Of a stretch of DNA of 64,000 bases, positions 44,840-56,279 are shown piece by piece (the first letter of the stretch is position 1; every line of letters begins with the position of its first letter). The stretch is taken from the NCBI GenBank assembly GCA_029204225.1, contig CM055111.1, positions 17,965,019 to 18,029,018 of the forward strand, in the 5' to 3' direction. A program made the position numbers and the translations under genes. This DNA is from Diphasiastrum complanatum (Eukaryota > Streptophyta > Lycopodiopsida > Lycopodiales > Lycopodiaceae). Below the pieces are notes generated by a model. That model was not told the DNA's origin and ran no database searches. It was given only the letters and a program-made list of their open reading frames with translations.

Positions 44840-45036
44840 CCTAGGTCAAGAGAGGCTTTGGGGGCTTGAGCGCCTACTCAAAGCTATTCACACCCAACCT
44901 AGGAAGGAGAGAGAGAAAGAGAGGAGAGATAGAAGGCCTTGGCTAGGAAAGGCTTTGACAACGGCGCCATTGTTGTGTCGTCAATGTAGCATAGGGTCCG
45001 AACATTGGGAAGCGTCAACCCCGCCTTCACTTGCAT

Positions 45037-45091
<55 letters not shown>

Positions 45092-45247
45092 CTAGGTTGA
45101 GAGAGGCTTTGGGGGCTCGAGTGCACCCAAAGCTATTCACACCCAACTTAGGAAAGAGAGAGAGAAAAAGAGATGACAAATAGAAGGCCTTGGCTAGGAA
45201 AGACTTTGGGGGCGACTCGAGCACCTACCCAAAGCTATTCGATCCTA

Positions 45248-45278
<31 letters not shown>

Positions 45279-46247
45279 CGCTTTGATTGAGAATGTCAAA
45301 TGAGTAAAGATGGTGCACTTCTCACTTCTTTGTTGGCATATGGAGATGACAAGAGGGTGATTTACACCGCCAATATTGATGGTGAGTGTGCAATCAAAGG
45401 GATTGGCACAATTCATATTTCTCTCTCTACAAATAGAAATGTTCATTTTAAGGATGTTTTGTTCATTCTATTTATTACCAAGAATTTACTTAGTGTGAGT
45501 CAATTGCTAAGTAAAGGCCTCAAAGTTGAGTTTGATGGAGATGCTTGTATGATCAAAAAGAAGGATATCTTGATTGAAAAAGGTAAAAAACAAGGAAAGT
45601 TGTTCAAATTAGCTGCTTGTATTATTGCTAACCAAGTTGGATGTGTTGCACGAGAGCAAATACCTATTCAAGAGGTTTGTCATAAGACACTTCAACTTCA
45701 AGTTATTGGAGGTAATGGCTAGGAAGCAAGTTGTGATTGGTCTTCTAAGTTCCTTAAGTAGCATCAATCATGTTTGTGAGTCTTGTGCTTTGTCAAAGTC
45801 TCATAGACAACCTTATACTAGATCTACATCTATATCTATAAAGCCTTTTCAAGTTGTACATTCGAATATTCATCAAATTAGCAATAGTGGAGCTAAGATG
45901 TATGTAACTTTCATTGATGATTTTAATAGATTTTGTTGGATGTATCTACTAAAGAGCAAAGATGAAGTGTATGATGTCTTTGTTACGTTCAAGAATGCAA
46001 GGGAGAATCAATTTTCCACAAGGATCAAGTGCTTAAGGAGTGACAATGGTGGAGAGTACATATCTACCAAGTTCAAGGCCTTTTGTGATGAGCATGGGAT
46101 CAAGAGACAGTATACAACACTAAGGACTCCACAACAAAATGGAGTGGCTGAAAAGAAGAAAAGAACTTTATGTGAAAGTGCCAAAGCCATGAGGTTAAGT
46201 GCTAAACTTGATAAGCCATTTGGGGATCAAGCATTGTTGTGCGCTGA
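44537..46247 (+). pseudogene. Copia fragment (relative of family B) split by a repeat insertion
   Basis: The protease begins DPWWIDSGASSHMTIYKEYF at about 44,658-44,720, is interrupted at 44,722-45,290, and resumes with LLTSLLAYGDDKRVIYTAN. GAG-pre-integrase (REQIPIQEVCHKTL) is followed by a frame shift, then the integrase: CESCALSKSHRQPYTRSTS, MYVTFIDDFNRFCWMYLLKS, CLRSDNGGEYISTKFKAF, TPQQNGVAEKKKRTL (the catalytic Glu is kept). It matches the Copia B protein closely in order and wording. Coding similarity stops at about 46,247, where tgttggaaattaagccca begins. RT and RNase H are missing. Confidence 0.88.
44722..45290. repeat. Tandem repeat with (GA)n cores inserted in a Copia protease
   Basis: A unit of about 250 bp occurs twice (starting tgttgtgtcaatgtagcata at 44,722 and tgttgtgtcgtcaatgtagc at 44,972), each with aaccccgccttcac, a pure GA array (44,790-44,836; 45,041-45,088), gcctaggt..agagaggctttg and ccaaagctattcacacccaa. 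A third partial unit ends in a GA run at 45,248-45,273. It divides the Copia fragment at the residues after KEYF. Confidence 0.85.
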
Positions 46248-46249
46248 TT

Positions 46250-46848
46250 TCTGTTGGAAATTAAGCCCACAATTGCCTCCTTGGTTAATGACTAATTTCT
46301 ATTTCATGATTCTTCCTGCATGTTTATTGATCATTGATCTAGGGTCAGGTGAAACCAACTTTGGTTCTACGTCTGCTTATCTGATACCTATAGGAATCAC
46401 AAATTTAGACAACCAATTTATTTGAAGAACGTCTACAACGGGCTTCCGGTTGATCTCCAGCAAAGGAGGGTAACCAATCCTATCATAATTTCAAGTTCAT
46501 GTTAAGCTCAATAACCTGAAGTCATTGAATACTTGGCCATCTTCACAAAATTAACATTAAGAACAAGTCTGCAGAAATACATTACTTTTTTTACAGTTTG
46601 CAGAAATACATTATGTTTTTAACAGCTTCGGCTTTTTCTCATTTCTCCGATATGCGATACTTGCATAGTTCAAAAGTTTAGCTTGTGCAATTCAAAAGTT
46701 TAACTATTTTCAACACCTTCGGCTTTTTTGCATTTTTCCGAAAAATGTGAAGAGAGAGAAAATTTCTGAAGGTCATCTACTTTCATGAGTTAAACTGTTT
46801 TCAAGACATCTTTGCCTTTTTAAGGGCACCTTCGGCTTCTTGCAAAAA

Positions 46849-46918
<70 letters not shown>

Positions 46919-47395
46919 AAAATCTCGAAGGTCGTCTAAACTAAATGAGGAACATTCCAGTGACGTCCTCGTCTGCATCAACGATAATGAACGATAATGA
47001 TTCATTGACCGTATATACTATGTATAGTTGTCACAAAAGCCATATACTTTCAAGTACAATGACTTTCCTAATTAGGTGACAAGCATTCAATGTAATTAAT
47101 ACACGGATGCGGAGGACATAGTTCAAAAAAGATAATCTTTGTTACTCTACGGAGTGGACAAACACACCTCTAGAAATTACAAATGCATCGCTCCATTGAA
47201 TAGCTTTAACCAATATATGAGTTACACATATGTACTTTATACCTTACTAAGGTAAATTTAACTATGAGTTTAAATTACTCTAGTTTAAGATTGCGATTCG
47301 AATGTAGTCGATTCGTGTAAGTGACTTGTTAGTGCATCGTCCTTGTAAATAAAACTTCAAATACATAACTAATAGACCTTCAATTATATTTGAAT
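46250..47395. other. Non-coding; possible LTR start and a microsatellite
   Basis: TGTTGGAAATTAAGCCC at 46,252 looks like the start of a Copia LTR, but no second copy exists in the window. A (GT)n run directly followed by (GA)n lies at 46,850-46,914. The word ttcggctttttgcatttt(tc)cg recurs near 46,625 and 46,725. No gene is seen. Confidence 0.4.
46850..46914. repeat. (GT)n(GA)n microsatellite
   Basis: GT at 46,850-46,879 running into GA at 46,879-46,914. Confidence 0.96.
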
Positions 47396-48973
47396 TCAAT
47401 CCCTATTTACAATGTACATTGTAATGGCCAAAATGGACCTAACACATATTCCCCGGTGGAAAAACACTAGTTCCACTGAGTGTCGAGTCTGGGTCTTCTT
47501 CATCTTCTTTCTTCGTTTAACCTCCTTGCTGTGATGCTCACTGTCACTCTCGTCGGATGTACGTACCCCCAAGAAATGACTTGCAGGTTCACCCTTTTCT
47601 TGTGAATCAATGGTAAGCAATTTAAATTCACTAGCTATTTTCTTTGACCATGACATTTCTATCAATGTTGTTGCAGTTGCAACGATGTCCAGTTTCGTGT
47701 TTATGGTACTAGCATGGCTAGTCCATGCCAAATAGGTTGGAGCAGCAGATTTTATTTTTCATCCATAACACTGGATACTAACCGTGGTCTATTAGCATTG
47801 TCTTTTCCAGCCATTCAGTGGTTATCATCGTATAGCGTTTGTTGACAAACAACTCCCGTGTCTATTGTATAGCAATCACAACAAAGTCCATGAATTGGAA
47901 AGTGCCGTGAGTGTGGAAATTCTGAGTTGCTTTGTCGATTTTCTCTTGGAAACCCTCTTCTCATCAGTAATATAGCTGCCATAATAATGGGTATGTGATA
48001 TTTATATGCCTTGCCACCGTAGCATACACCGCATCAAACTTGTTACAAGATCTTGCTGCCCATGTTGTAAACCTTGCGCACTTCTTAATGGTTTGATAGT
48101 GCAAGTCATTATGTATCAGTAAGGCATGTTCGACTTCATATATATATATCTTCATCCAACCTTGTAAGAATGCCCAAGCCAAAATCATTTGTTCTTTCAA
48201 CTCCAAATTCTGCCAGAACTCATATAACTCACATAGCTCCCATGGCTCATCTCACCCTTCTGTTGTGATATCCACCTTTGACAAGAACAAATAGTCAATA
48301 TTCCATGCATGTTCGATGTTGCGTTGATGTATCCAAGGCTGTAAAGCCTTGTACATGCTGTTTACTTTCCTTCCCAATCTTATTCTAGGTCTTTTCCCCC
48401 GACGTGGTACAACCATCAGGGATTGATTTTCTATTGACTTTCCCATAACTTGGCTATGTTGGTGTTGACTTGTATCCACTTGCATGGAATCTCATCTAAG
48501 CTTGAGTTGATCTATCAAATCCGCTATGTTCTTCAATAAGCCCTTTGCCTCGTCCTGTAATTTCTACCACTCTATTTCTTTGTCTTGAAGTGTGCCTTGT
48601 AAGTCAGACAAGTGTTGTTTTAAGTGCTGCACATCGGTCATAGATTGTTGTAGGTTTGCCTACTCTTGAACTGCTTCTAGATGCGACAACCAGTTATTGC
48701 AATGGTGTGCCACCGATAACAACCCTCGTGTTCAGCTAATTTCTTTTCAAGTTGCATGTTCTCCTCTTGCAAATATCCCTGCTCTTCCACAAACTGTTCC
48801 AGTTTGTCCATGACATGGGTGTGTAGAATATTCTTTGTCCATTCCTTGAGTCTCGTGTTGTCACTACGGACTGGTCCGCCATTGGTAACTTTTAACAAAT
48901 TCCATACCAGATCGTAGACCTGGAGAAAAGTCGTTAGCGGTGTGTAGAAATGTCCGAATGTTGTCATCATCAT
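47396..48973 (-). pseudogene. Unrecognised minus-strand gene remnant
   Basis: Several minus-strand frames with natural protein composition follow one another: 48,973-48,677 (coiled-coil-like KLEQFVEEQGYLQEENMQLE), 48,485-48,252 (VPRRGKRPRIRLGRKVNSMY, ending at a stop), 48,206-47,964 (ELKEQMILAWAFLQGWMKIY, HALLIHNDLHYQTIKKC) and 47,731-47,396 (SDESDSEHHSKEVKRRKKMK). The first stop (TGA after TTEG) is followed in frame by DEPWELCELYEFWQN, so the middle pieces belong together. I do not recognise the family and cannot say whether it is a host or a transposon gene. Confidence 0.4.
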
Positions 48974-48974
48974 G

Positions 48975-49245
48975 GTATTTCAATTCTTCAAATGTAGAAG
49001 CTGAGTTTCCTAGCACAAATCTTGTTGGCGCTCTTCATTCTCTTGTTGATCTTCTAGGAGATCCTTTTGGTACTGCAATGCTCTTGTCTTTATCTGTTTT
49101 GCTAGGTCCAGAACCAATTCGATTTACAGGTGTTGTAGCAATAGGCTGGCATGCAAATCTTTCTTCATCTGATTCGTCGCTCGAATGAGGTGCGATTTGA
49201 ACATCTTCGTCTGAGTGTTCATCCACTGCTCTCTTTGTCACGGTT
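48975..49245 (-). pseudogene. Copia A integrase-RT linker fragment
   Basis: Plus-strand sequence gtagaagctgagtttcctag through cttctaggagatcc and gctaggtccagaacc is closely related to 56,720-56,930 in Copia A copy 2. That is the linker between integrase and reverse transcriptase. It reads MTKRAVDEHSDEDVQ on the minus strand and runs into the unrecognised frames, giving a fused transcript if expressed. Confidence 0.7.
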
Positions 49246-50989
49246 CGTAGATCCTAGTATTGTCTTAAGCATATAGCATAACTTTCTTGCTTTTCCTTCT
49301 TATGTCAAGAAAACTTGGCACTGTACCACAATTTTCCTGTTTTCATCTATTACGTCCTCATTTTGTGCAACAAATTAGACTCATGACCTAATTAAAGGAG
49401 AGAAAATAAAGTAATAGGCAGCTCACCACTTATTAAAAGTAAACTATCTTATTATGTACTTTATTTCTCTTGCATGTCCTCATTTGTGTGGCTAACTCCT
49501 AACTTCAAAGAGAATAAATGAGGTCCTCACCAACTCACCACCTAATCAAGCAAAGAACTATTTATAAGCTATAGACTATGGATTTAGCTTGATAATACCT
49601 TGCTGCATACATACAAATACCAAAACTCTCTATGATCTAGAAAATCTAAGGTTTGCATTCCACCAACTAGCTTGTTGTTGTACATAAAGCTTCATCCGCG
49701 AAAAAACATAATGTTAAATCTCAAGATGTGAACATACATCAAAGTTTTATGGAGATTCATTTCTAGAAAAGAAAACGACGTCGATTCTCTCTTAGATAAA
49801 CCATGTTTGGAGCTCATTGGAGGTTGTCTCTTAAAAAAAATGTGTCTCAGAATCTATGCTTCAAACACTACATTTATCCTCATCTTCAAGCCTCATAAGG
49901 ATCATTGTAAATTCTTAGACAAATCTTCTCATGTACTAGGTTATTATCATTATTGTCCTCATAGAATTTATGACCAAAGTCCACTAGTATAAAAACTTTC
50001 ACAAATTAAGTAACCTTTATTGGTTGTCATGCAAAGTCCACTCAAAATAAACATGTAACAAAATTCACACTTAGACATCAAACTCGAAAAGGGGTCTTAG
50101 GCCTTCAACATGGTTGGCCTTCCTTGCTCAAGGGTTCCACAGCCCTTGGGGACCTAGAGCAAAGGTCCTCTCACATTGTAAATTTGTAACTACCTTTGCT
50201 TATACAAAATTAATTAAAAAATAGAAGAGTATCATAAATTAAGCTTAAAACGGACAAAATTTACTTATATGTCACATTTGTGTGTCGGACTTGCAAGAAA
50301 GAAATAGACGCGAGATAATATCTTTGAGCGGTTTGTTCCCAAAATGAAATAGCGCATTGTAACATGGCACTGAGGCTTCAGGCTTGTACCTATCATACGT
50401 ACAAGCCATTCCATGCTGATGCTGAAACCGCGTATGCTTCACAGAACAGCTTGGAGCTGACGCATTTTAGTCTGAGAACATGAACATGTCATGCTGGGAA
50501 TGAAAGCAATGGTCAAATGTCTTGTCACATCTGACCTCTTATGCTCTTGCATGATTCTTAACCTCCATGGCTCAGAACTAATTATAATTACCACTTTCAA
50601 CTTTCGATTCTAATCAACGTATTCTGTACTGCGCGATAAATAATCAATAGACTGACGGAGATCAGAACCGCAAAATCGTGAGATGGACGAGAGAGTTTAT
50701 ACGCAAATGGCAGGCTTTTGATTCGGATGTGCCTAGGGGATAGTTGACAGCAAAGAAGCTTATACAGATCACAGATCAGTGGAAAGCGGATCTTAAAGCT
50801 AGTGAAAATGCAAATAGAACTTGCACACGAATCAAAAGTTTCCGCCCACGAGTGGGGCAGGGAAGCGAATGGAATCTGAGTAGTCAAGCCCAACACACGC
50901 ACAGTAGACCACCGCACCAAGCGTGGGCCTATTATTTATATCTACTTAGATTGAATTACGCATTTGGCGAACAAAATATTAAGCACTGA
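49246..50989. other. Intergenic, downstream of the EamA gene
   Basis: AT-rich sequence with no repeat of other window parts. The minus-strand frame 50,597-50,920 lies in the 3' flank of the transporter gene and shows no motif. Its 3' UTR probably lies in 50,600-50,989. Confidence 0.5.
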
Positions 50990-53921
50990 TCATGCGCCAA
51001 TATCACAGACATGCTCTTCAGTGCCCAGAAAACATGGAGATTCAACATTTACAGCCGTATTATGAACTTCGGCGCATTGTGGAGGTTTAAAAATGGTGGT
51101 AAAGTCGGATAGACAATCCGTGTTCTCTTGAAATATGACATCTACATCTTTGACAAGCCTCTCAGTTTGAGCAGTATAGGACGGAGATTTTAGTTGAGAT
51201 ATTAACATGACTCCTGGAAGATGATCAGCACTGAGGAACGTCGATGCCAGGACATTTTCCATCAAATAGCCTTCATCTGGCCTGAAAAATTTCTGTCGAC
51301 GATTCAAATGGCTACTCTGATCTCTGTTCTGTCTATTAAGGCCCTGATCATTTTGGTATGGTTGAGAACTATTGGTACGCTGTTCAGAAGTCATTTTGTA
51401 AGTCCACATAGTCGCTAGCAGAATCATTGGCGCTCCCACAAGTTCAAGCTCCCTCGGAGATTTGTGTCGGAGAAGTGTAGAGAAAAATGCACCCCAGACC
51501 GGAATAGTCATGTAAATCAAAGTGGCGACGGATGCGTTCACTCCACGCAGAGCTCGTATTTCCAACCAGCTGCAAATTCCACCACAGACGATGCCATTGT
51601 AGATTAATGGAAGCCATGGTAAATGTTGAGCCAGTGTTGTAAAGTCTAAACCCCAATCACTAGAACTGGTGCATAGGTTGCATATCTCCCAGAAAAAGCT
51701 GAGGACAGATAATACGGCCGACTGAAGGGCATTTGAACGCTTTGCATCCAATGCTTTAGCGATTCCAAAGACTTCTGATCGAAATATTTGCAGAGCAGAA
51801 ATTAATGAACTCGCGAAAACCCACGGGTTTCCACGTTGTGGAATAATGATGCCTTTCCACCCTGAACCTTCTTCCTCCAGCACACCCATACCTAACAGGG
51901 AAAATCAATGTTTGATTAGTGACTTTAACCGCTCATCTGGGATAGGTTATCGACACCTCCAGAAAGACCATGCACTGAATGCCTTTTACCATGTAGTACA
52001 TCTGAGAGCTTCTACTAATTAACTGCCTGACTGACTAAATATTTGATAGCTGATATTAGATAGATTACCAGATAGTGCTATAAAGGTAGAAAGCCACTTG
52101 ACTCCAGTTACCGACCGGTCAGCGCAAAGTTTCATCAAGGGAACAAGCATCACCTGCTATCCATGCATTGTTAGCTTGAAGGAGAGAAAGACATGTAAAC
52201 AAAAGTTTTGTGTCTTCGAATTTTTATATGAAATGATGGAAAGAGTTTTGTAAAAAGACAAAACCGCAAGATCATAACGATAGAGATAATCAAACAATAA
52301 ACACTTCATTTTCATCACTTTCATAATATTGCATTGCCATAAGTTTGTATCTCAAGATCCATGTTCCTAACATTTCGCACTAGTATTTAGAATTACGTAC
52401 GTACAATGCTACGATATGTCTTATGTTGTACATTGCAGTGTGGTTTCAAGGCGGGGAAAAGATTCTAAATATTTTCAGGTCAATGTAATCATTGTCTTTT
52501 AGCATCATCTTTGTTGAAGCACTTACGCCGAGTGTATACAGCAACGGCGCATCGTTCAAACCATCCCCGTTTGCACCGATTGTTTGGATGATGCTATATA
52601 GGAATGACCATGAGCCTAGCTCCACTCCTGCTCTGATAAGTGTAGGGTCCAGATCCCTCAGGGCGCTAATCAAAGCTGGAAAATGAACCAACAAAGCCGA
52701 TATAGATCGTAAAAGAGAACTGAAGCTTGGAGGCATGCCAGGTGTGGCGTCATCAGCAATCTCTGTTGCAGCAATACCCGAACCGTATAGAGCTGCTAAT
52801 AGGTTCAACAGCATCAGAGCGATGACTTGCTTACTCTTGGCCAGTTTCCTTATTCTTTTCAACCAGGCGAGTTTATGGAAGCCGGAGTCTACTTCCAGAA
52901 CGTTTCCAAACAATCTTTGAGATGACGCCTGCGACAACCAATATCAACTATAAAGCGTGAACAATTTTGGAAGAAAACATGAATATAATGTAGTGGAACA
53001 AACAGTTATATTGCTAAAAGTCGGATCATCTGTTCACTAATTCAACACCTCGTAGACTTTCATTAACCTCGCATCAAATGGAAATATGCAGTAGAAATTA
53101 CTACATAACGTTCTAGGTAAAGACGGATCAATCAATAGAGTTTCATTAACCTTATATAAAAACTCAATCATCATGCGAGTAAAGACATAAAATATACACG
53201 TGAAGAAATAGTACCTAACGTTTTAGCTAGAAGACGGATCAAAGGCAGATCAATCAGACTTGGGCATTCGATCAAACTGGATTGAAATTTCAAATGCATT
53301 TGTACTTACTAGCTGTGGACGGATGGCGCCGATGTAATTTGAGGGATTTACATTGTGAGGTGCTTGGTCCACTGCTGCGTATGGGCATTCGTTTTCGGGA
53401 TCGGGAATTGTCTTTTTTACCAGACTTCTACTATCGTCCTCTTTCACACGGTATCTACTATCTTTCTTTTGTATTGCCTTCAAGATGTGTTTTTCTATGT
53501 CAAATCTAAGACATACACATCTACATTGCGGTCGTTTGCAGCAATCTATCGAACCCATATAACTCCATCTGCGATCTACATCGGCTGCGAAATAGGTAAA
53601 TTTCTTCGACAATCTTGCAAGGGAATTAGATCTGTGGCAAGAGTAGTTGAGTATAGGATATTGTGCTTGGTGGAGACGAGAAGCTACAACACATTTCCTG
53701 TTTGCCACACACGGCCTGTCATTGTACACAGAGTAACTATCAAGAACACGTGTAGAGCTAGAAGCTGATGTATAAGACGAAACGTTATTTATTCTTTTTC
53801 TTCGTACGAGACATTGTATAGCAAGATCTCGAACTGAACACTTAAGTCGAGTGCCAGATATTGAAGTGCGTCGAAAATAATGTTTTGGAGCAAAAGTCAC
53901 GGCATTTAATTGCAGAAACAT
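50990..53921 (-). CDS. EamA/DMT-family membrane transporter, probably plastid, 4 exons
   Basis: Exons on the minus strand are 53,921-53,310, 52,928-52,527, 52,153-52,069 and 51,891-50,990. All introns start GT (GTAAGT, GTAAGT, GTAATC) and end AG, and the lengths (612, 402, 85, 902) join in phase to 666 codons plus stop. Exon 1 begins MFLQLNAVTFAPKHYFRRTS and is rich in Ser, Arg and Cys with few acids at first, like a plastid transit peptide. The rest has about ten hydrophobic segments in two halves: IALMLLNLLAALYGSGIAAT, AGVELGSWSFLYSIIQTIGA, then ASVATLIYMTIPVWGAFFST, the EamA pattern. A hydrophilic tail of about 130 residues follows. Substrate unknown. Unique in the window, so a host gene. 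The start Met is the first in the open exon; a short upstream exon cannot be excluded. Confidence 0.82.
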
Positions 53922-54062
53922 TCCCTATTTCTTAAAAGCACCCAAACTCGTTCGACGTGCAGTTATATGACAGCAGAGCCAAATTGAGTGCTTCAAACTT
54001 TTCCCGCATAAAGAATTAATCTGCTTTACAACTCTAGGAACCAGCCCTACGTGTTCTTCACT

Positions 54063-54069
54063 TATTATA
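54063..54069 (-). promoter_or_regulatory. Possible TATA box of the EamA gene
   Basis: The minus strand reads TATAATA about 145 bases upstream of the start codon. In AT-rich DNA this could be chance. Confidence 0.25.
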
Positions 54070-54846
54070 CAGTCAGTTGGATGTATTTTGGAGATCAACC
54101 TTTGATGAGCTAGTTGTTTTTTTTATCTGCCAGTGATAAAATGTCTGATATTTAGTCAATTATCAAGCGATGACTTGCTCTGTTGAAACAAGAAGTCATG
54201 CAAAATATCTAAGCTTTGTATGTACTGTATGAAAGCATTCACAATGTCCTGCGACGATCTACACTTATACAGGTTTGAAGATCGATCCACCAATAACTAT
54301 ACATGTATGTTTGATCTTATTATATTCTCGATCAAGCAAGAAGGCTTGTGTTGCACGTAGCACAAAAGTCCAGAGTTCAGAGTCGGCTCTGACTATGTCT
54401 CACGAGTCTCCTCGTATGCGATTCCCGAATCCCATGGGATCCGAAATATTCTTCCACAAAAAGGGCGAAAAAACTGATGGCAGGCATTGCTGCAGGGCCT
54501 AAACCCTAAACCGTGGAGATTCGAGAATAGGAATAGCGAATGACTGCATACCAATAATAATAATATCTGACGTGACCTGTGCAACAACACCGTCCGTGAG
54601 GCAGCTGCGTGGCGTTGGTGCTTAGACAGTAGTCCTCTCACTTGGACTCATGAAAGGAAATTAGGAAACCGACTCCCTAAATATTTCTTATGTGAGAGGT
54701 CGGTCCGCGTCGGAGGCTGGAGCCCGAAGTCTTAGCGTCGTGGCCATCTTGAATTGAACACGTTTGAACGTTTGAACTTTGCAGCCAAAAAAGAGGAGTC
54801 CGAGAAGATTCGTATTGATTTAGAAATTGGAGTTATTTAGGCTTAC

Positions 54847-54937
54847 TTTATCCTTTAGGTATTAAAAAAGCATTTGCCCATCATAGTGGGGTTTTATCCT
54901 TTAGGTATTAAAAAAGGATTTGCCCATCATAGTGGGG
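54847..54937. repeat. 46-bp direct tandem duplication
   Basis: Two nearly identical adjacent units starting ttttatcctttaggtatta and ending catcatagtgggg, followed by agtggggtgt twice. Confidence 0.9.
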
Positions 54938-55780
54938 TGTAGTGGGGTGTACTGGGTAGAGTTGTTGATTGCCACCAAAAAGGTGAAGTCTTGAATCCCG
55001 ACCACTATGTAGTAACATCTAAGGAGGCTAGCTTTGTAAATGGCATTGCCAAGTTGTATATGTTGTAACTAGTTGCTTAATATGTATGCAAAAAAAAAAA
55101 TTCATTTTAGCAACATAATTTCGTCATAAAATTATGATGAGTCTGTCAAGTGAAGTTGTAACTAAAGAGTGATCTTACTAAGTGTAAAATAAAAGGATCT
55201 TTCTCAAGCATAAAATTTAAAGGATAATGATGAAATCCTTTATTCATGGCTGAAATTTTAAATTAGGTTTCCCTCCAATTTGTTTATAGGTTTTTAAAAA
55301 AAATTGCCTTCAAAATCCTGCGTCCCAAATTTTTTGCCAATAAACAAACATTTCCTCTCATGTGAGGTCATTTTCAAGTTTCATAAAGATCATATGTCAA
55401 GAAAGTAGGTGACCACTTTCACTTTCCATAATATGGTGGCCAAAATTTTACAATTATCTTATGTTCACACAATGTGGCGAACATGAATTGCATACATAAT
55501 TTTTTTGAGAAATCAAGATTTTTACAATGCAGAAATATTGCATCTACTACATGTAAAAGACATAAACTCAACAAGAACTTGTCAAAATCACTTATGTAAG
55601 TTGATTTATTGTTCCAGTCCGTGCAACAGTCGTACAACAACAATACTCACACGTGGGACCTCATACATATAAGAAAAATAGCATTTTATACACAATAATC
55701 CATTATTATATCATCACTAAAATGCAAAAATGGATGTAGAACCCCAAAGAGATATTCCATAAGAATGAATGAGAGAAGAA

Positions 55781-55907
55781 TAAGAGAGATGAAATGCTCC
55801 CATGCTTGTAGCCTATTTATAATAGCCTTTTGTCCTATTTGGATGCTCTTACTCAAGCTTATCAACTTATGGAAGGTTCTAGATCTCTTCCAAACCCTAA
55901 ATCTAAG
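55781..55907 (-). repeat. Copia D LTR fragment
   Basis: Nearly identical to 4742-4866 (gagatgaaatgctcccatgc to ccaaaccctaaatctaa). Copia A LTR sequence starts directly at its right end. Confidence 0.8.
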
Positions 55908-56279
55908 CCACAACCTAAAATGTATCTGTCGATGTCATACCATCAGATCAGAAATCTGTACTTCTGGGTACTTGCATGATCCTGCTGGTACTCTTTGGAG
56001 CATGTAGGCAGGAGAAGGTTTTGAATCTGTCGTTGTTTTGTTTTGGTCGTTTGCCTTCTCTCGTACTGGACCGCAAAAGATTCTCATTCGTGAATTTTTC
56101 GTGTTCGCGAACCGTTCGTCTTCGTCTGCTTTGACTTTCGTGTTCATGAACCATTCGTCTTCGTTTCCTTTGACTTTTGTGTTCGCGAAACTTTTCGTGC
56201 TTTGTGTCTCCAGATCTTCGAGTTCGCGAATGTCTTCGTCGGGTTGAGGGCTGAAAGCTAGCAAGGCTTTGTAATTAGA
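55908..56279 (-). repeat. Partial 3' LTR of Copia A copy 2
   Basis: Matches the inner 370 bp of the LTR at 59,452-60,344 (ctgtcgatgtcatacc... to gtaattagaaaca), more diverged than the other LTRs, and ending at the TG/CA edge. Confidence 0.8.

Larger units (their letters stand above)
53922..55690. other. Upstream region of the EamA gene, no further gene recognised
   Basis: Includes a more GC-rich part (54,380-54,780) that may be promoter or untranslated sequence, and a direct duplication of about 46 bp (54,847-54,891 and 54,892-54,937, ttatcctttaggtattaaaa). From 55,000 it is AT-rich with no frame of note. Confidence 0.45.
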
